From: Climacium dendroides
Lineage: Eukaryota > Streptophyta > Bryopsida > Hypnales > Climaciaceae
Reading direction: 5' to 3'
DNA: 64,000 nucleotides
Assembly: GCA_950106755.1 (NCBI GenBank)
Contig: OX467084.1
Coordinates: forward strand, 5,890,001 to 5,954,000
Positions 1 through 13,285 of the stretch are shown here, one piece after another; positions within the stretch are counted from its first letter, which is position 1; every line of letters begins with the position of its first letter. The notes under the pieces were generated by a model, which was given only the letters and a program-made list of their open reading frames with translations, ran no database searches and was not told the DNA's origin. The position numbers and the translations under genes were made by a program.

Positions 1-1104
1 TCTGAAACGTTACAATGCGTTGAAGTGGCGAAATTCCACGATTAATGCACTTTTCATGGCATGGTTTGAAACATTATCCTTACTATAGATGTCGGTCATA
101 ATTTTTAGAGCTTTGTGCACATGATTCGTCATAATTTTTGGTGAATACATGTCCAGAATTGCGCCAATTTAGCGAAATTGACGATCCATTTGATTGCTTA
201 AGACCATTTATGGCACTTACATCGACAACTAAGTGCAAATTTACAGTGTCAGTGTTCCATTGATGAGCAATTTGAGCATTGCGTAACGTACAGGGAGCTA
301 GCAATATGTTATGGAACCAACTTCATGTGCATGAACTGTGATACCAGGAGACTCTGATTCCCTTTATTTGAGTGCTTGGGAGACAGTCATATCACACGGG
401 GCTTATACTGGGTTCTCTGTGAGTTCCCTGTGGAGAAAAGAGGAAGAATTCCTGGTGTTCTCTTTGTTCCAAAGGCACATCAGGAATTTTTCTCACACCA
501 AGAAAAGTGGGACGCACCGGGAATTATTCTCACACCAAGAAAAGTGCGACACACTGGAAACTCAATATACTAATACACCGTCATCCGGGAAAACAACACT
601 ACTGAAGGACGTCACAGGTAAGTCACATACAAACTTGCACACGTAAACTTGCACACTCACCTTTTCCAGTGTGCTGCCCATAAGGAGCCCAATATGAGTT
701 GCCTGTGATCTGTAGAAGGTCAAATCATTTGCAATTGAATGTGAGACAAGTATGCTACAAGCAATTATAGTGTACGAGTAGCAAATATTCTAGAATGTCA
801 TTGAAGAGAGGGTTGAATTCAGGAGGATTCAGCTTTGAATTCTCTAAAATACTGCTTTGGCTTCAATTTAATGTACGCTTTACTACGACATGCTCTTTCA
901 CTGTCTGACCTCACGTAACTTTATCCAGACAAGCTAGAATCATTGTGACAACGGTCGTTCCATATCCAGAAGGGTACCAGCTGCACTGCGAGATATATTG
1001 TTGCATGCGCGGAGATCTGAAAAGTCTGCGAACCTCATATTTTGAAATAATAAGTGTGAATTCAAGTACACTACACTAATTATGACGCTTGGTGTTAAGT
1101 TATG
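1..1104. other. Gene-free left edge
   Basis: No convincing gene is visible. Open frames near 340-650 are short and overlap in different frames. The stretch at about 490-555 holds two copies of a 38-bp direct repeat built on the motif ctcacaccaagaaaagtg, which accounts for the repetitive peptide there. The rest is moderately AT-rich single-copy-looking DNA with no family I recognise. Confidence 0.5.
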
Positions 1105-1296
1105 TACAGTAGAATTTCTGTAAGTACACCCTCTATAAGTCAATAAACCTCTTTAAGAAAATCTTGTCAGATTGGTCCCGGATTTGTCTCCATACAAAGG
1201 TTATGACTAAAAATGATCCTTTATAAACAAATAAACCTTGCTAATGTCATCTTGTCAGATGGTCTAGACCTATTGGTTTAAAGAAGTTATACTGTA
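1105..1296. mobile_element. pogo/Emigrant-like MITE
   Basis: A 190-bp block is flanked by TA and ends in inverted repeats. The left end reads CAGTAGAATTTCTGTAAG and the right end, on the other strand, CAGTATAACTTCTTTAAA. Plant pogo-class MITEs of the Emigrant/Lemi type have termini of the form CAGTA-AACCTCTATAAATTAATA, and internal text such as 'cctctataagtcaataaacct' and 'ttggtccc' fits that pattern. It has no coding capacity. Assignment to the pogo class is by recall of terminus sequence; TIR presence is seen directly. Confidence 0.7.
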
Positions 1297-2344
1297 TACT
1301 AATTGAAATTTAAATGAAATTAGGTTTTACCTTTTAAGTGAAGAAAATGGGTTGTTTTGCTCCTTGCCATACCAATGTAGTGTAAATCAAAGAATTTGAA
1401 ACTTCTTAATCTCTAAAGACAACAAGGCCACCAAGTAGCTTCTTGCAGTATAGTTTTTTGTAAATTTTTTCGTTTATTAAAGGTTATCCGTTAAATGTTC
1501 AAGGGATACAAGAGAAAACTCATATGTGCTTATTAAATTTAGCTTGTTCAACCTTTTTGATGTTTGCAACAAAAAGAAAAGATGTTAAGCATCAAAATTA
1601 GAAACCATTGCTTGAGGTCAAAATATTCATAAACCTCTTTTAAATCAATTTTGAAACAATTCCTTTTAGAAATTCACCATAAATATAATTTCCATTTATA
1701 GTAGCCAATTTTTTATGGTTGTCTAAAATTGGGAGTTTCAATTGATTTGTGAAACATGGCAAAAGATTTAAAGATGAAAACATGAATACATTTTTCTAAT
1801 CATACATTTTAACACTAAGTTATATTGAGTAATTTGAGCTATTTCCTTGCAAAAAGCTTTTGCCAATAGAAATTTCAATTTGGAACAAAAAATATTGAAA
1901 AATTAAAAAATTATTTCTTTTATTCAAAAAAGTTGCCGAAAATCAAACAATGACTTTGACTGAAATGGTTGATTGGTCATTTTGAGATTAGCATAAATCT
2001 CTTGCCCTATTGATTTTGAATTAAAAAAATTTGCTTCAAAGAATTGAATTGATAGTCTTAAATTTATTCATTTTTAACCAAAAAAAACAAAAAACTTCAT
2101 TTCCATTCTTTAAAAGATTTGTCTACATGACATAGCTAGGTACAATATAGAAGGAAAACCAATTGTCAATAGTTTTAAGATGGAATTGAAAGATGTTAAT
2201 TCTAATGGTGAGATTCAACTCCTTTCATATCATAATAAATACATATTTTATGAGATGCAATTTATTATAATATTATAAATTTTTGTGGGTATTTGGTTGC
2301 CCAAGCTTTAGCATTATGTGTTGAGTGTAGCATAACCTTTGCTC
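1297..2344. other. AT-rich intergenic DNA, nothing recognised
   Basis: Very AT-rich with many short homopolymer runs. No long reading frame, no RNA gene and no clear element ends were found. Confidence 0.5.
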
Positions 2345-2931
2345 TTAACCTCTAAAGGACAATTGTTTGTTGAATGGACAATTGAAAATCTGAATAGGTT
2401 CCTATGAAGTCAATTTTGGTTGGACGTTCACAAAATTTTAATTTACAACATGAACATGTACCCTCTTAGTGGTAATTTAATTTTTTTTTCCTAGTTAGGT
2501 GCTTGGATTAAAAGTTATGTTGCCCTAAACTTTTTTTTGCAAACTTGGGCAACTTCAAAAATCTTTTGCAAAACTCCTCCTTTATTTTGAAACATGGCAA
2601 GTATGTAACCTACATGATTTAAGAAGCAAATGTAAAAAAAAACAAGTTTAGTGTAAAAATCTCACTTTAGGAGGAATTAAGGGTTGTTGCCCCTGTCGAG
2701 CAAGGTTGAAAAAAACACTTTTTTTTCTAACTTCAAACGTTATAATCTTTCAATCTTTGCAGTCAATGTTTCTGAATTTTTTTTTGCACATTCCCATAGT
2801 AGTCTTGTACAAATTAGTATGGTTGAAATTTGAAGAAAAACTTGTTTTTTCATTTTTTTTCTCACTATTCTAAAAAGTGACAATTTTTCACAATTTCTGC
2901 ATATAATATACCTCTAGCCTTTAGGGATTAA
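2345..2931. mobile_element. TTAA-flanked non-autonomous element (copy 1)
   Basis: The left boundary is TTAA followed by CCTCTAAAGGAC; the right boundary reads CTTTAGGGA followed by TTAA. These mirror the termini of the elements at 29,472-30,052 and 61,065-61,813. Internally, near the right end, it shares the motif 'ctttcaatctttg.agtca' and a downstream 'aaaaagtgacaattttt' with the element at 29.5-30.1 kb. There is no open frame. TTAA target duplication plus a terminus beginning with C residues is the signature of the piggyBac superfamily. Confidence 0.65.
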
Positions 2932-4629
2932 GCACTAATTGAATAACAATGATTGAGATATCCATAATCCATTTTATTTACTATAGAAACAATAGTGGGA
3001 CTAACCAAAATTTTGTTAAAATGGTGCAAAAGAAGGGTGATAATGGACAATTTTGTTAAATTGGCATGATTTAGGTTGCCAAAATCTCTAATTCATCTAC
3101 ACAAAGATCAATAGTCTATAACTATTACAAATTATAGAATGCACAATCAAAATATAGAAGTGCAAGTTTGTAGAAATATGCAAATTTAACAAAATTGACA
3201 TTAAAAGAAGGAAATGAATGAAAAAAATGGCATATAGAAGACCATCATTTTAATAAAATTTTCCATGACTTTTAGAGGTTAAATAAACTTCAAAAAATCT
3301 TACTAAACATTGAGATCGTAAGACACTGCCATCAAACTTCCTTGGCATTTAAAGAAACAATTGAAACTTTAGGTGTTAAATTCTCTTGAGATATATTCAA
3401 AATTTATTTTTTTGCAGTATTTGGCACCATATTACTAAACTTGGATTCCAAACTTAAACCATTGACAAAACAATTATAATAGAGCTAAATCCAACGTTTA
3501 CTTCTCAAATTAATTGACTTTAAATTAATAAAAGTAGAAGATAATAAAACTTATATGGAATAAAAAATTACCACCTTGCCCTTGTATACCATGACTAGGT
3601 TATGAAATTCTAAATTCAATCTTAAATTATATTTTAAAAAATAGTTTATTTTTAATTTAATATTTTCATTTGATGAAATTCATCTTAGATATTGATTGCA
3701 ATACTTCACTTGTTGAGATGTATGATCTTATGGTTTTCCTCATGAAGCTTACAAATTATAAAAATTAAATTAAATTAAAAATTATATTGATTTCTATTCA
3801 TGAATTAACTCCAATGTGCAGATATAGCAATAATATTTTAATTTTTTTGTGTATTTCTACATATAACATTGATTTGAGAAATAATTATTGAGGAAAAAAT
3901 ACAAAATATGCACAAATCCCTTGTTCTATCAAAATGCAATCATCTATCTAAATCCTTAAAAAAAAATTTAGCATTTCAACTTATTTAATATACATATACA
4001 ACATTTATTGAAAGCAACAAGAAGTTTTTTAAGGTATGACATTTATATTTAGTATACATTAGAAACAAATTGTTATAAAATTTTCAAATTTAAAAAGATG
4101 TCATGACTTCAATACAAATTTACTTATTAATAATTTTACATTGAAAAAATTTAAGATTTGATATCATTTTAGTCATGCAAGTTGTTATTAAATTATAAAA
4201 TTAATTTAAGAAATAATAATAGTTATTATTATTATTATAAATGGTTGTTGAATAAATCATACTAGTAATTTTTGGTATATTATAGTTCACATTATTACAT
4301 ATTATATTTTGATTTATAATTTTATAATTCAATTATGAAGTTAAATATATATTTTTGACATTTAGAAAGTCATTTTAAAGAAATGTAATGATGTTCTATT
4401 ATGAACCGTATTATGAACATTGATACAAATTGCTTTCTCTTTATAGAATGTGCTTTAAATATTCATTTTTGAAGTACTTTAAAATATTCTAATGGAGCTT
4501 GTAACTAAGTTCTAAATTGATAAACATATTTGGAATAAGAATAATCATTTTCAATATAAATTTAACCTATTTTGTAATTTAAGGATAAGTTGCGTATTAT
4601 TCAAGAAGGCACTTGTAGTCTAAGTTGAA
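2932..4629. other. AT-rich intergenic DNA upstream of the QCR6 gene
   Basis: About 1.7 kb of strongly AT-rich DNA. A simple run of 'tta' units lies near 4,205-4,240. No TATA box or other promoter element could be singled out against the AT-rich background. Confidence 0.4.
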
Positions 4630-5528
4630 ATGGGTGAAAAAGAAGAGGAAGAAGAAGAAGATGAAGAATTAGAGCCCGTTGATACTAAACCTGAGTGTGA
4701 AGCATCGTGTAAGCCTCGTTGTGTAAAACAACTCCTTGCATATGAGGTAAATAAATGTTTCATCTACCATAAAAAAATCAAATGACATTATACATATATT
4801 AAAATTTATTAATTAAATAGATGATACTTTAAATTAACTCATAGCAATAAGTACTACAATCTAACCAATCCATCAAAAACTAACATTTAATTTTTTTGAA
4901 GATATATATACTCCTACTAATTCTAACAAGAGATTTTTCTACAATAAGAAAAAAAATTACAATCTTTGCAAATAAAAAATTATAATTTTTGCAATTAAAA
5001 TTTAAAAAATTATCAAATTGAATTCATGTAATGTATTTTTGTATTTATAAATTACTATCCATATGCTAGTAATTCAAGATAGAATGTTGTAATAAATATT
5101 TGATAAAAACATAAAATAATGATTTCCAAAAGCATTTTAATCAATATTAAATAATAATCATTTTCAAATATTAAATATTAATAATATTTTCTATAAAATA
5201 TATAATATTCATATTTTTTAGGTTTTAAGAAAAATATCTTAGGCAAATGTTGATATAAGAAATTCAAATGTTTTGATAATGCAAGGCTTGTGAAAAACGT
5301 GTTGATGGACATGAAGGAAAACATTGTACTGGACAATATTTTGATTACTGGGGTTGCATTGATCGATGTGTAAGTTTGGCATTACTTGAGAGTAAATATA
5401 TTAATGTAAGAATTTACATTCTATTTTTAATAATAAAATATGTGATTTTTATTGTTTGCGGATAATTTATAGCTCAATACATTTTTTGTGTGCAGTCAGC
5501 AACAAAATTATTTCGTACATTGAAATAG
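4630..5528 (+). CDS. QCR6: Cytochrome b-c1 complex subunit 6 (hinge protein), 3 exons
   Basis: Exons 4630-4746, 5286-5369 and 5496-5528 join in phase to a 77-residue protein ending in TAG. It is the acidic hinge subunit of mitochondrial complex III, which bridges cytochrome c1 and cytochrome c. The diagnostic core is present: CKPRCVK, LLAYEAC, KHCTGQYFDYW, CIDRC and a KLF..LK tail, with the twin-cysteine pattern that forms the disulphide-stapled helical hairpin. Intron 1 (539 bp) has donor gtaaat and a weak acceptor without a good pyrimidine tract; intron 2 (126 bp) has gtaagt and ttttttgtgtgcag. The N terminus carries a Glu/Asp run at residues 3-14, longer than in the plant homologues I recall and reminiscent of the animal protein. 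Base use is AT-rich like the surroundings, unlike the GC-richer genes further right. Expression is not shown, but intact frame and splice sites argue for a working gene. Confidence 0.88.
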
Positions 5529-7720
5529 AATTTTGTTTGGAGAAAGAAAGATCATTAACATATTTATTTCCATGTCCTTATACATATAAGATTTCATCAT
5601 CAAGTACAATTTATATCTTAAAATATCCTAAATTTACCAAAATAGCTAATGTCAATTCAAATTTTTAATTTCTTAGATGTACTTAAGTGCAACATGCATA
5701 GAAATTTAGTAATTTCAACATAAATCAATAAAAATTTGACAATCTTTTAATAAATCATTCTTAATTAATAATATAAGATTGAATAAAAATAACATGATTT
5801 AAATTAAATTTTAAATAAATTACAAATGATGAAAATTTTATAATTTGTTTTTTACTTTAGAAATTCTTTGAGTTAAAACTCTATGTAGATTTTTATATAT
5901 CTACTTAGCAATTCTTAAAATACAATGATATAATGTATTTGGTATTCAAATGATATTTAAACAAGATCAAGAAAAAATCCAACAAAATTGACTAGTATCC
6001 AAAGTTCTATCCATTTTAGCATCTAATTATATCTAGTGGTATGACTATAAGCTAATGGTCTTAATTTCATTCTTTTATGCAAAACTAAAGGATTTTTTTA
6101 CAATATTGTACATTATATATAAATTATTGTTTTTTTCTATTAGAGCTATATATAATAGTAGGAAATTTTGACAAATGGTCATGTTACACTACATCCTTTT
6201 TGAAAATATTCTTGTAGAGCTAGTTAATCTTTCAAAATAACCCCTAAAATTCTTTGGTGCATAATACTTCAAACTTTCACAAAATGAGACATGCTCAATG
6301 TAATTAAAAACTTGAAATATATATATTGTATTCAAACGATAGGATCTTGTAGCTACTTCATCAAAATTTATGTCTATTCCTTTGTTATTTCTAGGATCAT
6401 AATGTTTAAAAGTGAAAGTAAATTACTTTTTTCTTCACCAAAAACTAGGGCTTTTATAATTTGAAATAACAAATCTACCATTTTTCCTTGAACAATTGTA
6501 GTGTTTGGACTTGAAATCAAAGTTAAATCTACGATGCTAATAAATTTAGTACAAAATTGAACATGTCAAATAGAAAAATAAAAATATTTTGGCAAGAAAA
6601 ATAATGTTCAATTGAGTGAGAAAACAAATCTTCAAACTTGCATTACATGTTCACAAAAAGTTTTACACTTACATTACAAGTATTGTTTTTGACAATTTCA
6701 TGACCAAAAGTCAATTTTGGCCTTGAGATCAACTTTATTCTTTAAAAATTAAAACATTTTTTTAATGCTTACCTTCACCACAATTCAAATTAAAAACCAT
6801 CTATATTTAAGTTAATTTTAAACAAACCTACACATTGAAATAACTATATATATTATAAATCCATATATGTTGTATGTATTTTAAAGTTAAAGATGAATTT
6901 TATATAGAATGAGATACAAAATTGAGCTTGTGTAATAAAATTTATAAATTTGTATGAATAATATTATAGTAAAAAAATCTCTCTATATATATATTGCATT
7001 GTTACATCTTAAAGCATGACTCTAGTATTTTGATTCTAAAATTAATAGTTATAAGTAAAAGAATATAAATTTTAAAATATTTCAAGATAACTTGAGTTAT
7101 ATTAAACCCTAATTGCCCAATCACCTATATATGGTCAATTTGAAATTTTGGACTCATTTTGGTATAAGTAGTTAAATTCCATCAATTGTTTTTAAAAAAT
7201 TTATGAGCAATTTTGAAGGTTAACTATTGAAAAATTACTGAGAAAGATAAATGTTTGATTTTTGAGAGGTCTTCAAATGCATATGTATACATGTTTTTAT
7301 TTTTATTTTTTATGAAGTGCCAAAGCAGCAATATAAATTTTTTTAGTGGTACTCCAAATTTTTGTATTCATTGGATTGAAAAAAATCTCATTAGCACATA
7401 TTACATATCTATGATTATATTTTCATCCATAGTCTTGTGATTTCATCAAATATTTTTTAAATTTAAAGTTCTCTAGTGAAAAACTTCATGACTTTTTTGC
7501 CAAATTATTTTTTTCTGGGGCAATCTAGTGTGGAGTACTAGAAAGCCAAAAAAGCCCTAGTGTACAATTCATGAAGAGTAAATCTTGCCAATTTTATTTC
7601 ATTTCCTAACTTTAAGTAAAGTTTGTCACTTTCATTTGATTTGATCTAAAAAATTGTATGCATCCATTTTTTTTTAAAATGGTCCCAATGAAATTTGAAA
7701 GTGTTTTTGTGATTTTCACT
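5529..7720. other. AT-rich intergenic DNA
   Basis: No gene found. The short open frames at 5,456-5,668 and 7,255-7,440 lack any family resemblance; the first merely overlaps QCR6 exon 3 in another frame. Confidence 0.5.
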
Positions 7721-8168
7721 GTTGAAAATTTAAATATGAAAGTGTTGATATGGGGTTATTAATAATTTCTACTTATAAAAAAATTGCATTTTCAACAATT
7801 GCAAGGTGGATTGTGTAATGAGTTTGGTGGTTGTTGAAAATTTAAACATGAAAGTGTTGATATGGGATGATTAATAATTTCTACTTATAAAAGAATTGCA
7901 TTTTCAACAATTGCAAGGTGGATTGTGTAATGAGTTTGGTGGCTGTTGAAAATTTAAACATGAAAGTGTTGATATGGGATGATTAATAATTTCTACTTAT
8001 AAAAGAATTGCATTTTCAACAATTGCAAGGTGGATTGTGTAATGAGTTTGGTGGTTGTTGAAAATTTAAACATGAAAGTGTTGATATGGGATTATTAATA
8101 ATTTCTACTTATAAAAAAATTGCATTTTCAACAATTGCAAGGTGGATTGTGCAATGAGTTTGGTGGCT
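7721..8168. repeat. Tandem repeat, 4 x 112 bp
   Basis: Four head-to-tail copies start at 7721, 7833, 7945 and 8057, exactly 112 bp apart, each beginning gttgaaaatttaaa and ending in 'gtgtaatgagtttggtgg'. Differences between copies are few (for example gggtta/ggatga/ggatta in the middle). Within each unit gttgaaaat and attttcaac can pair. It has no coding potential across copies. Confidence 0.95.
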
Positions 8169-9084
8169 CTTCAATTGAACTTAAGGTTTCTGGAAGTGCA
8201 TTTTAGTGTGCTAATACATTTTATAATTGTTCATGTCACCTCCAATCACCCCAAACTCTTATATGCAAATTTCTCAAACATTTTGGGGAGGGAAAACATA
8301 CTAAAAATAGGATAATTCCATTTCTCTTGTTATTATATCACAATTCCTATGTAATTTTACACTCAAAATTGGAGTACTCATTAATAAGCAGCTCTATAAA
8401 CATCTATATGACTAGATTTTGAAAAAAAATAATTTACTTCATTGGGGATAAGAATAAGCCCATGTTCTTTTTACTTAGAAAAAACACACTTCAAAAGGGT
8501 TGGACAATGGATATATAGGGGTTAAGTTATACACTTGAAATATTAAATAAAAATATCATGACACCAACATAATAAAGAGTGGTACTGCATCTTCGAAGAG
8601 TACAATTATACTTTGTCATTATGTATAATTAAATAGTAATTTTCATTAGAAAGAATTCTTTGGATAAAGTTTTGTCAAAATCTTATTTTTGGAGCCTTTC
8701 TAGTTGTCCTTGGTTTGGCTTACTTACTACTTAGAATTATGAATTAGGATTAGATTAATGTTAATAGTTGAGATTTTAGAGAATTCATAGTTTAGAGACA
8801 ATATGGCATTGTAAGAAGTTAAATGTCAAAGCATTATAATGAGTTTTGGGACAAAAAAGAATACAAAATTAGAATATTAGAATGTGTTGAATGGAAATTA
8901 GTGAAGACCTAAGCAAAAGATGAAGACCAAAAAAAGGTTGAAGATTGTGTGAATGAAGATTAGATGGATGAAAACTAAGGCTTGGGGCTAGGACTTGGAT
9001 CTCTTCTTTTAACTCACACAAATACACACTCTCTCTTTCTCCCTAGACACTTGGTGTTAGGCTAAATTATCTCATAAAAATCTT
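8169..9084. other. AT-rich intergenic DNA
   Basis: No gene or element recognised. A short pyrimidine-rich stretch (ctctctctttctccctag) lies near 9,028. Confidence 0.4.
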
Positions 9085-9590
9085 TGAATAGAAATATAGT
9101 TAGGTATTGAAATTTTAAAAAGTTGTAGGTCTTGTTGTAAAATTTTCAAAAAGCTAAGATGGAGTAGTCATTTTAGTGTGAGGGTGTTGGTTGCTACATA
9201 CAATCAAGACTGCCAACATCAAAAGATGAGATTTAAAAAACCAAGAAGAAGATGGAGTTGAATTTTAAAGAAATAGTAGACCTTGAATTTTATTTTTTAT
9301 AAAGCCTAGGTGTAGTTATAAATAAGAAATAATAAAAACAAGGTGGTCATTCTATTGCAAGTGTGTTGCCTTCCAAGTGTAAACAAGACTATTAACTTAG
9401 AAGGACAAGATTAGAAGTATTGTGAAGTTCATGGAGTTGAATTTTTGGAAGATGGTAGATTTTGAAGTTGGTGTTTTAGAAAGCTTAGGCACACCAAAAG
9501 GCAAGCAAGAACAAAGGCGGGGCATTCATTTTATTATGAAGGGGTCATCTACCTTCTTGGTTGTGAATTGAATTTATTGCTTGACTTGGA
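9085..9590. repeat. Diverged tandem repeat, period about 175 bp
   Basis: About three degenerate copies can be aligned by eye. Each runs through 'aaagcttagg/aaagcctagg', a 'gtcattctattg'-like segment, 'aatcaagact..caac' and 'atggagttgaatttt..agatggtaga'. Copy boundaries are approximate because the units have drifted and contain small indels. Confidence 0.55.
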
Positions 9591-12500
9591 AAATACAATT
9601 TTTTTGGTGATGTATTAAAGGCTTAGGGAAAATTGTCTATGGTTCTTAAGTGTTTATTGACACTATTTTGAATTGATTTCTTGGAATATATGATGTATGT
9701 GATGTTTTTGTAGATTCCCTTGGTGAATGCATTAGTTGTGAGATTAGGGAGTTAACAATCTTGTTTACATAGCCTATGGAGCAACATCTATAATTAGTAA
9801 TTAGTGGTATTTAGAGAAGTTTAATATTTGAAAGAATTAGTTCTTTATACCTACCTTGGTTAGATTGTGGTAGAAATCCTCTTAAAGATTTGAAAATGGA
9901 CACATATTACAAAACACTTTAAACAATATGTTCAAAAATTAGGATTTGAATGAAATTACAAGATAAATGATGAATGAATTTTTAAATTTATAATTCAACC
10001 CATTTTTTAGTATAAATATACCTACTGTATGATGAAAAATAATCACATCGTACTATTTTTTCTAATTACAAAAATCCTAGTTTTTATGTAGATGGAGTGG
10101 ATATTTCCACAATTGAAGATGTTGAGATTGCTAAGCTATCATTGTGGTTCTATTCTCTACACTTACATTTATTACAAGGCAAAGTCTAGTTCAAAACTAA
10201 TCATCTTTGGAGAAAATTCAACAAACTTGAATTCATATTCAGACTCAATATTCCCAACTAACTTAAAGTGATAGAAAAATTAAAAAATTAAAAAAATTAA
10301 AAATTATAATATTTATTAAGCAATGTGAAATTTTTTGCCCTTGCAATAAGGTAATCATAACTAATTACAACTTGTTTCTAAAATTAACCCCTACGAATTC
10401 TTGCTTACAAAGTTCAACCATTATTCATGAGAGTATAGGGGCAATTTTAGATACACCTTTGGATACACCTATGATTTCAATCCTTAAAAATTCATAGTTT
10501 ATTCGGAAAGAGTCCAAAAAATGCTTTTATGAAAAAATCTTTAATCCTCTATTGACCATAAACATGAATCAACAAAAGATTTTATAGTTTAATCATAGGA
10601 ATTTTGCTCAAAATCTTATTTAGATGATAAATTAGGTGTTACTACTTACTACCTTGACTTTGAAAGTACATTTTGGATCGTAGCCTACTTAAAATTGAAT
10701 TTCAAAACTTTTATGACATATGCATGAAATTTGCTCTAAAGACCAATCAATTCATGATGAACTTCTAAACTCTTCAAGACAATGGACAACTTCAAATCTA
10801 CTACTTTATTTTAAAAATTATAAAAATGTTTGGATTTTGGACTTATGCCCGGAGTTTAGGAATTTCGGATCTTATAGCTAGTGAACTTAAGAAAATATAT
10901 CAATTGGCTTAAAACAATGTTGGGACACTCCAAATGTTCTCCAAACACTTTATCCATAGACCTTGTCTATTTTTTAATATTTTTCTCTTCTCAATTGCGA
11001 CTCCATTAACCCTAGAGAATCAAAAATCCTTCTTGGCTTTGAAAAGACCCTAAAGAGGTCTAGAGGTTGGAAACCTTGAAATAAAAGATAAAAAGATCCT
11101 TTCGGGTTCTTGAGTTTAGGAATCTTGAATTTAAAAAAATAAAAAAATAAAAAATATTTTGGTACCACAACTTCATCACCCCCAAAAAACCTTTTGGTAA
11201 TAGGATCCCTTTTGTAGGATTTGGGGTTTGGGACTTTAAAAACTTTTTTTTACTGTGTAAATGTGTGCTGTGATTCAATCACCTCTAGAAACTATCTGGG
11301 CTTTAAGAAGCCCCTAGGTGGCTTAAGACACTCTAAAAATTTGTGCACATTTTGAAATGGTGCCTACCGCATCAATCCTTTGTCAATTGTCCAAAGTATT
11401 TGTTTTCCCTTGGAATCCCCTCAAAGTTCATAAGCTTCATCTTGAACAAATATGTTGACAAGAACAAAAAAAATGGAGCTTGAGGTGGGTTAAAATTGTT
11501 GCCCACAAATGCACCAAATCAAGTACGGCATCCGTGTTGGCACACTCCCATGGTCATAGGGTTAAAATCTATTATTTATAGTAAAATTTTGAAATATTAC
11601 TATTAACAATAAAATTTTGAAATGTCTCCATTTTTCTCTTTGTTGGCCTCACAAATTTCAAGTTTTTTTGGTCAATACTTTGGGCTCACAAAGTGTATGC
11701 TTAGAGTTCTTAAGCTTAAATTTCTAAGCTCACAAATTAGTATTGTTGTAGCTTGAGTCCCTCAAAGTTTGATATGTCTTTTAAGTATTGCAGACCAAAT
11801 GTTCAAGTTTTGAACAATTGATGAATGCAAACACGCCCTAAGTTTACAAAATTTTGATTTGTCCATCCATTTAATTGTTTGTAGATTTTTGTGTTGATTT
11901 TCTTACATTTTTACAATATATATCTTCAAAAAATTATTTATAAATATTCTATAATTTACATTTGTACAATATAGATTCTCTTACATTTGCTTTTCAATAT
12001 TTTCAAATATTCTATAATTTACAAATAACTTTTTGAATTAAAAAATGACCAATTCAAAATAATTCAAATAAATAAACAAATGAAAGTCTTGAAAAATCAC
12101 CATAGTTAAAACTTATATATTTTAACTTAAAGAAACTCTTAAAAATATTACAAATATTCAATCTATAATCACTTTTAGGTTTCAAGTTTTATTGAAAAAT
12201 ATTTGCTGGAGCAAAAAATATTGAATCATGTGAATATGATCTGTAGATCATATCGGACAACTTTTTAAAGAAAATCATCATTAATTCTTCAACGTTTATT
12301 CAAAGTTATGTTTTATAATATATCTTCACAATTTTGGAGATTTGAACTTAAATGCTAGGGATGAAATGCTAGGCTGCGGGATAGTATTTGGAGCTCTTCA
12401 AGATATAAAGTGAACTAGCCCATTACCACCACCTGTCTCAGTTTTGACCTCATGCACATGTATTGTACATTTTCCTTCTTAAATATATTCCATAGGTACA

Positions 12501-12859
12501 TGAGGGCAGAATTGAGAAGGATTGAGGTAACAGGTTGATTCGTCTCAAATGCAAATATGAGAGAAAGATGTTTGTTGATTGTCATATCTATTCCATTAAT
12601 ATATACCATACCTGAATAGCACTTTGGTGCCAAATATTTAATTAGAATATGAAAATAAATTTTGGTGCTTTGAAATACAATTATAAAATATTTAACATTA
12701 TATTCAAAGAAATCAAAAGATATAGCATATATTTGACATGGCTTCAAAAGCCACAAATATTGTGTGTGGAGAGATGAAAAGACAAGTGCTTTACACAAGT
12801 GGGGTAGAAGAAGATAAAACACCCTATGTGGGATATGTAAATTAGGATTTGTAGAAACT
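9591..12859. other. Gene-free AT-rich DNA
   Basis: About 3.3 kb with no supportable gene. Overlapping minus-strand frames near 10,970-11,280 are low-complexity (Phe/Lys/Leu-rich) and look like chance openings. The 135-codon minus-strand frame at 12,415-12,822 has no recognisable domain and no splice partners. Confidence 0.45.
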
Positions 12860-13285
12860 CAATTGCTTATAGTCAAGTCAAAAGCAAGAATTATAGAATT
12901 TTAAACCTCATTTAGCCAACATAGAATAACTTTTAAAAAACATATTTGAGCTAATTTAATGTAAAAAATCAAGCTAACTTTCATCTCCAAAAACCCATTT
13001 GAAATTTTAAGACTCCAATAAAAAGTTATGAGCAAAGTTTAGAGAAGGGTTGGAAGGGACATTTTCTTTAACATTTTCAAACATCTTCTTTGAATTTTGT
13101 CTATAACTTTTTTGGAGAGTCTCAAAATCACAACCATTTTTTTGGAGATGAAAGTTAGTTTGATTTTCCAACTTTTTGTAGTTCAAAGTTTTTTGTAAGA
13201 AGCTACTCTATTATGCCAAAATGAGGTTTAAAATTTTATTTCAAATACAATTTCTAAGTTTTGACAATGAGTGGTCAAGTTTTCA
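12860..13285. repeat. Foldback (inverted-repeat) element, about 420 bp
   Basis: The two halves are reverse complements with modest divergence. Matching pairs include 'aattttaaacctcattt' (from 12,897) with 'aaatgaggtttaaaatttt' (about 13,219), 'caagctaactttcatctcc' with 'ggagatgaaagttagtttg', and 'aagttatgagcaaa' with 'ttgtctataactt'. The centre is near 13,065. It resembles a foldback MITE; no target-site duplication could be fixed. Confidence 0.75.

Noticed and set aside
7721..8168. CRISPR-like array
   Set aside because: The repeat units are contiguous with no unique spacers, and the genome is eukaryotic.
12415..12822. 135-codon minus-strand frame as a gene
   Set aside because: No domain, no coding-like composition and no splice context; it lies in AT-poor-stop DNA next to a foldback.
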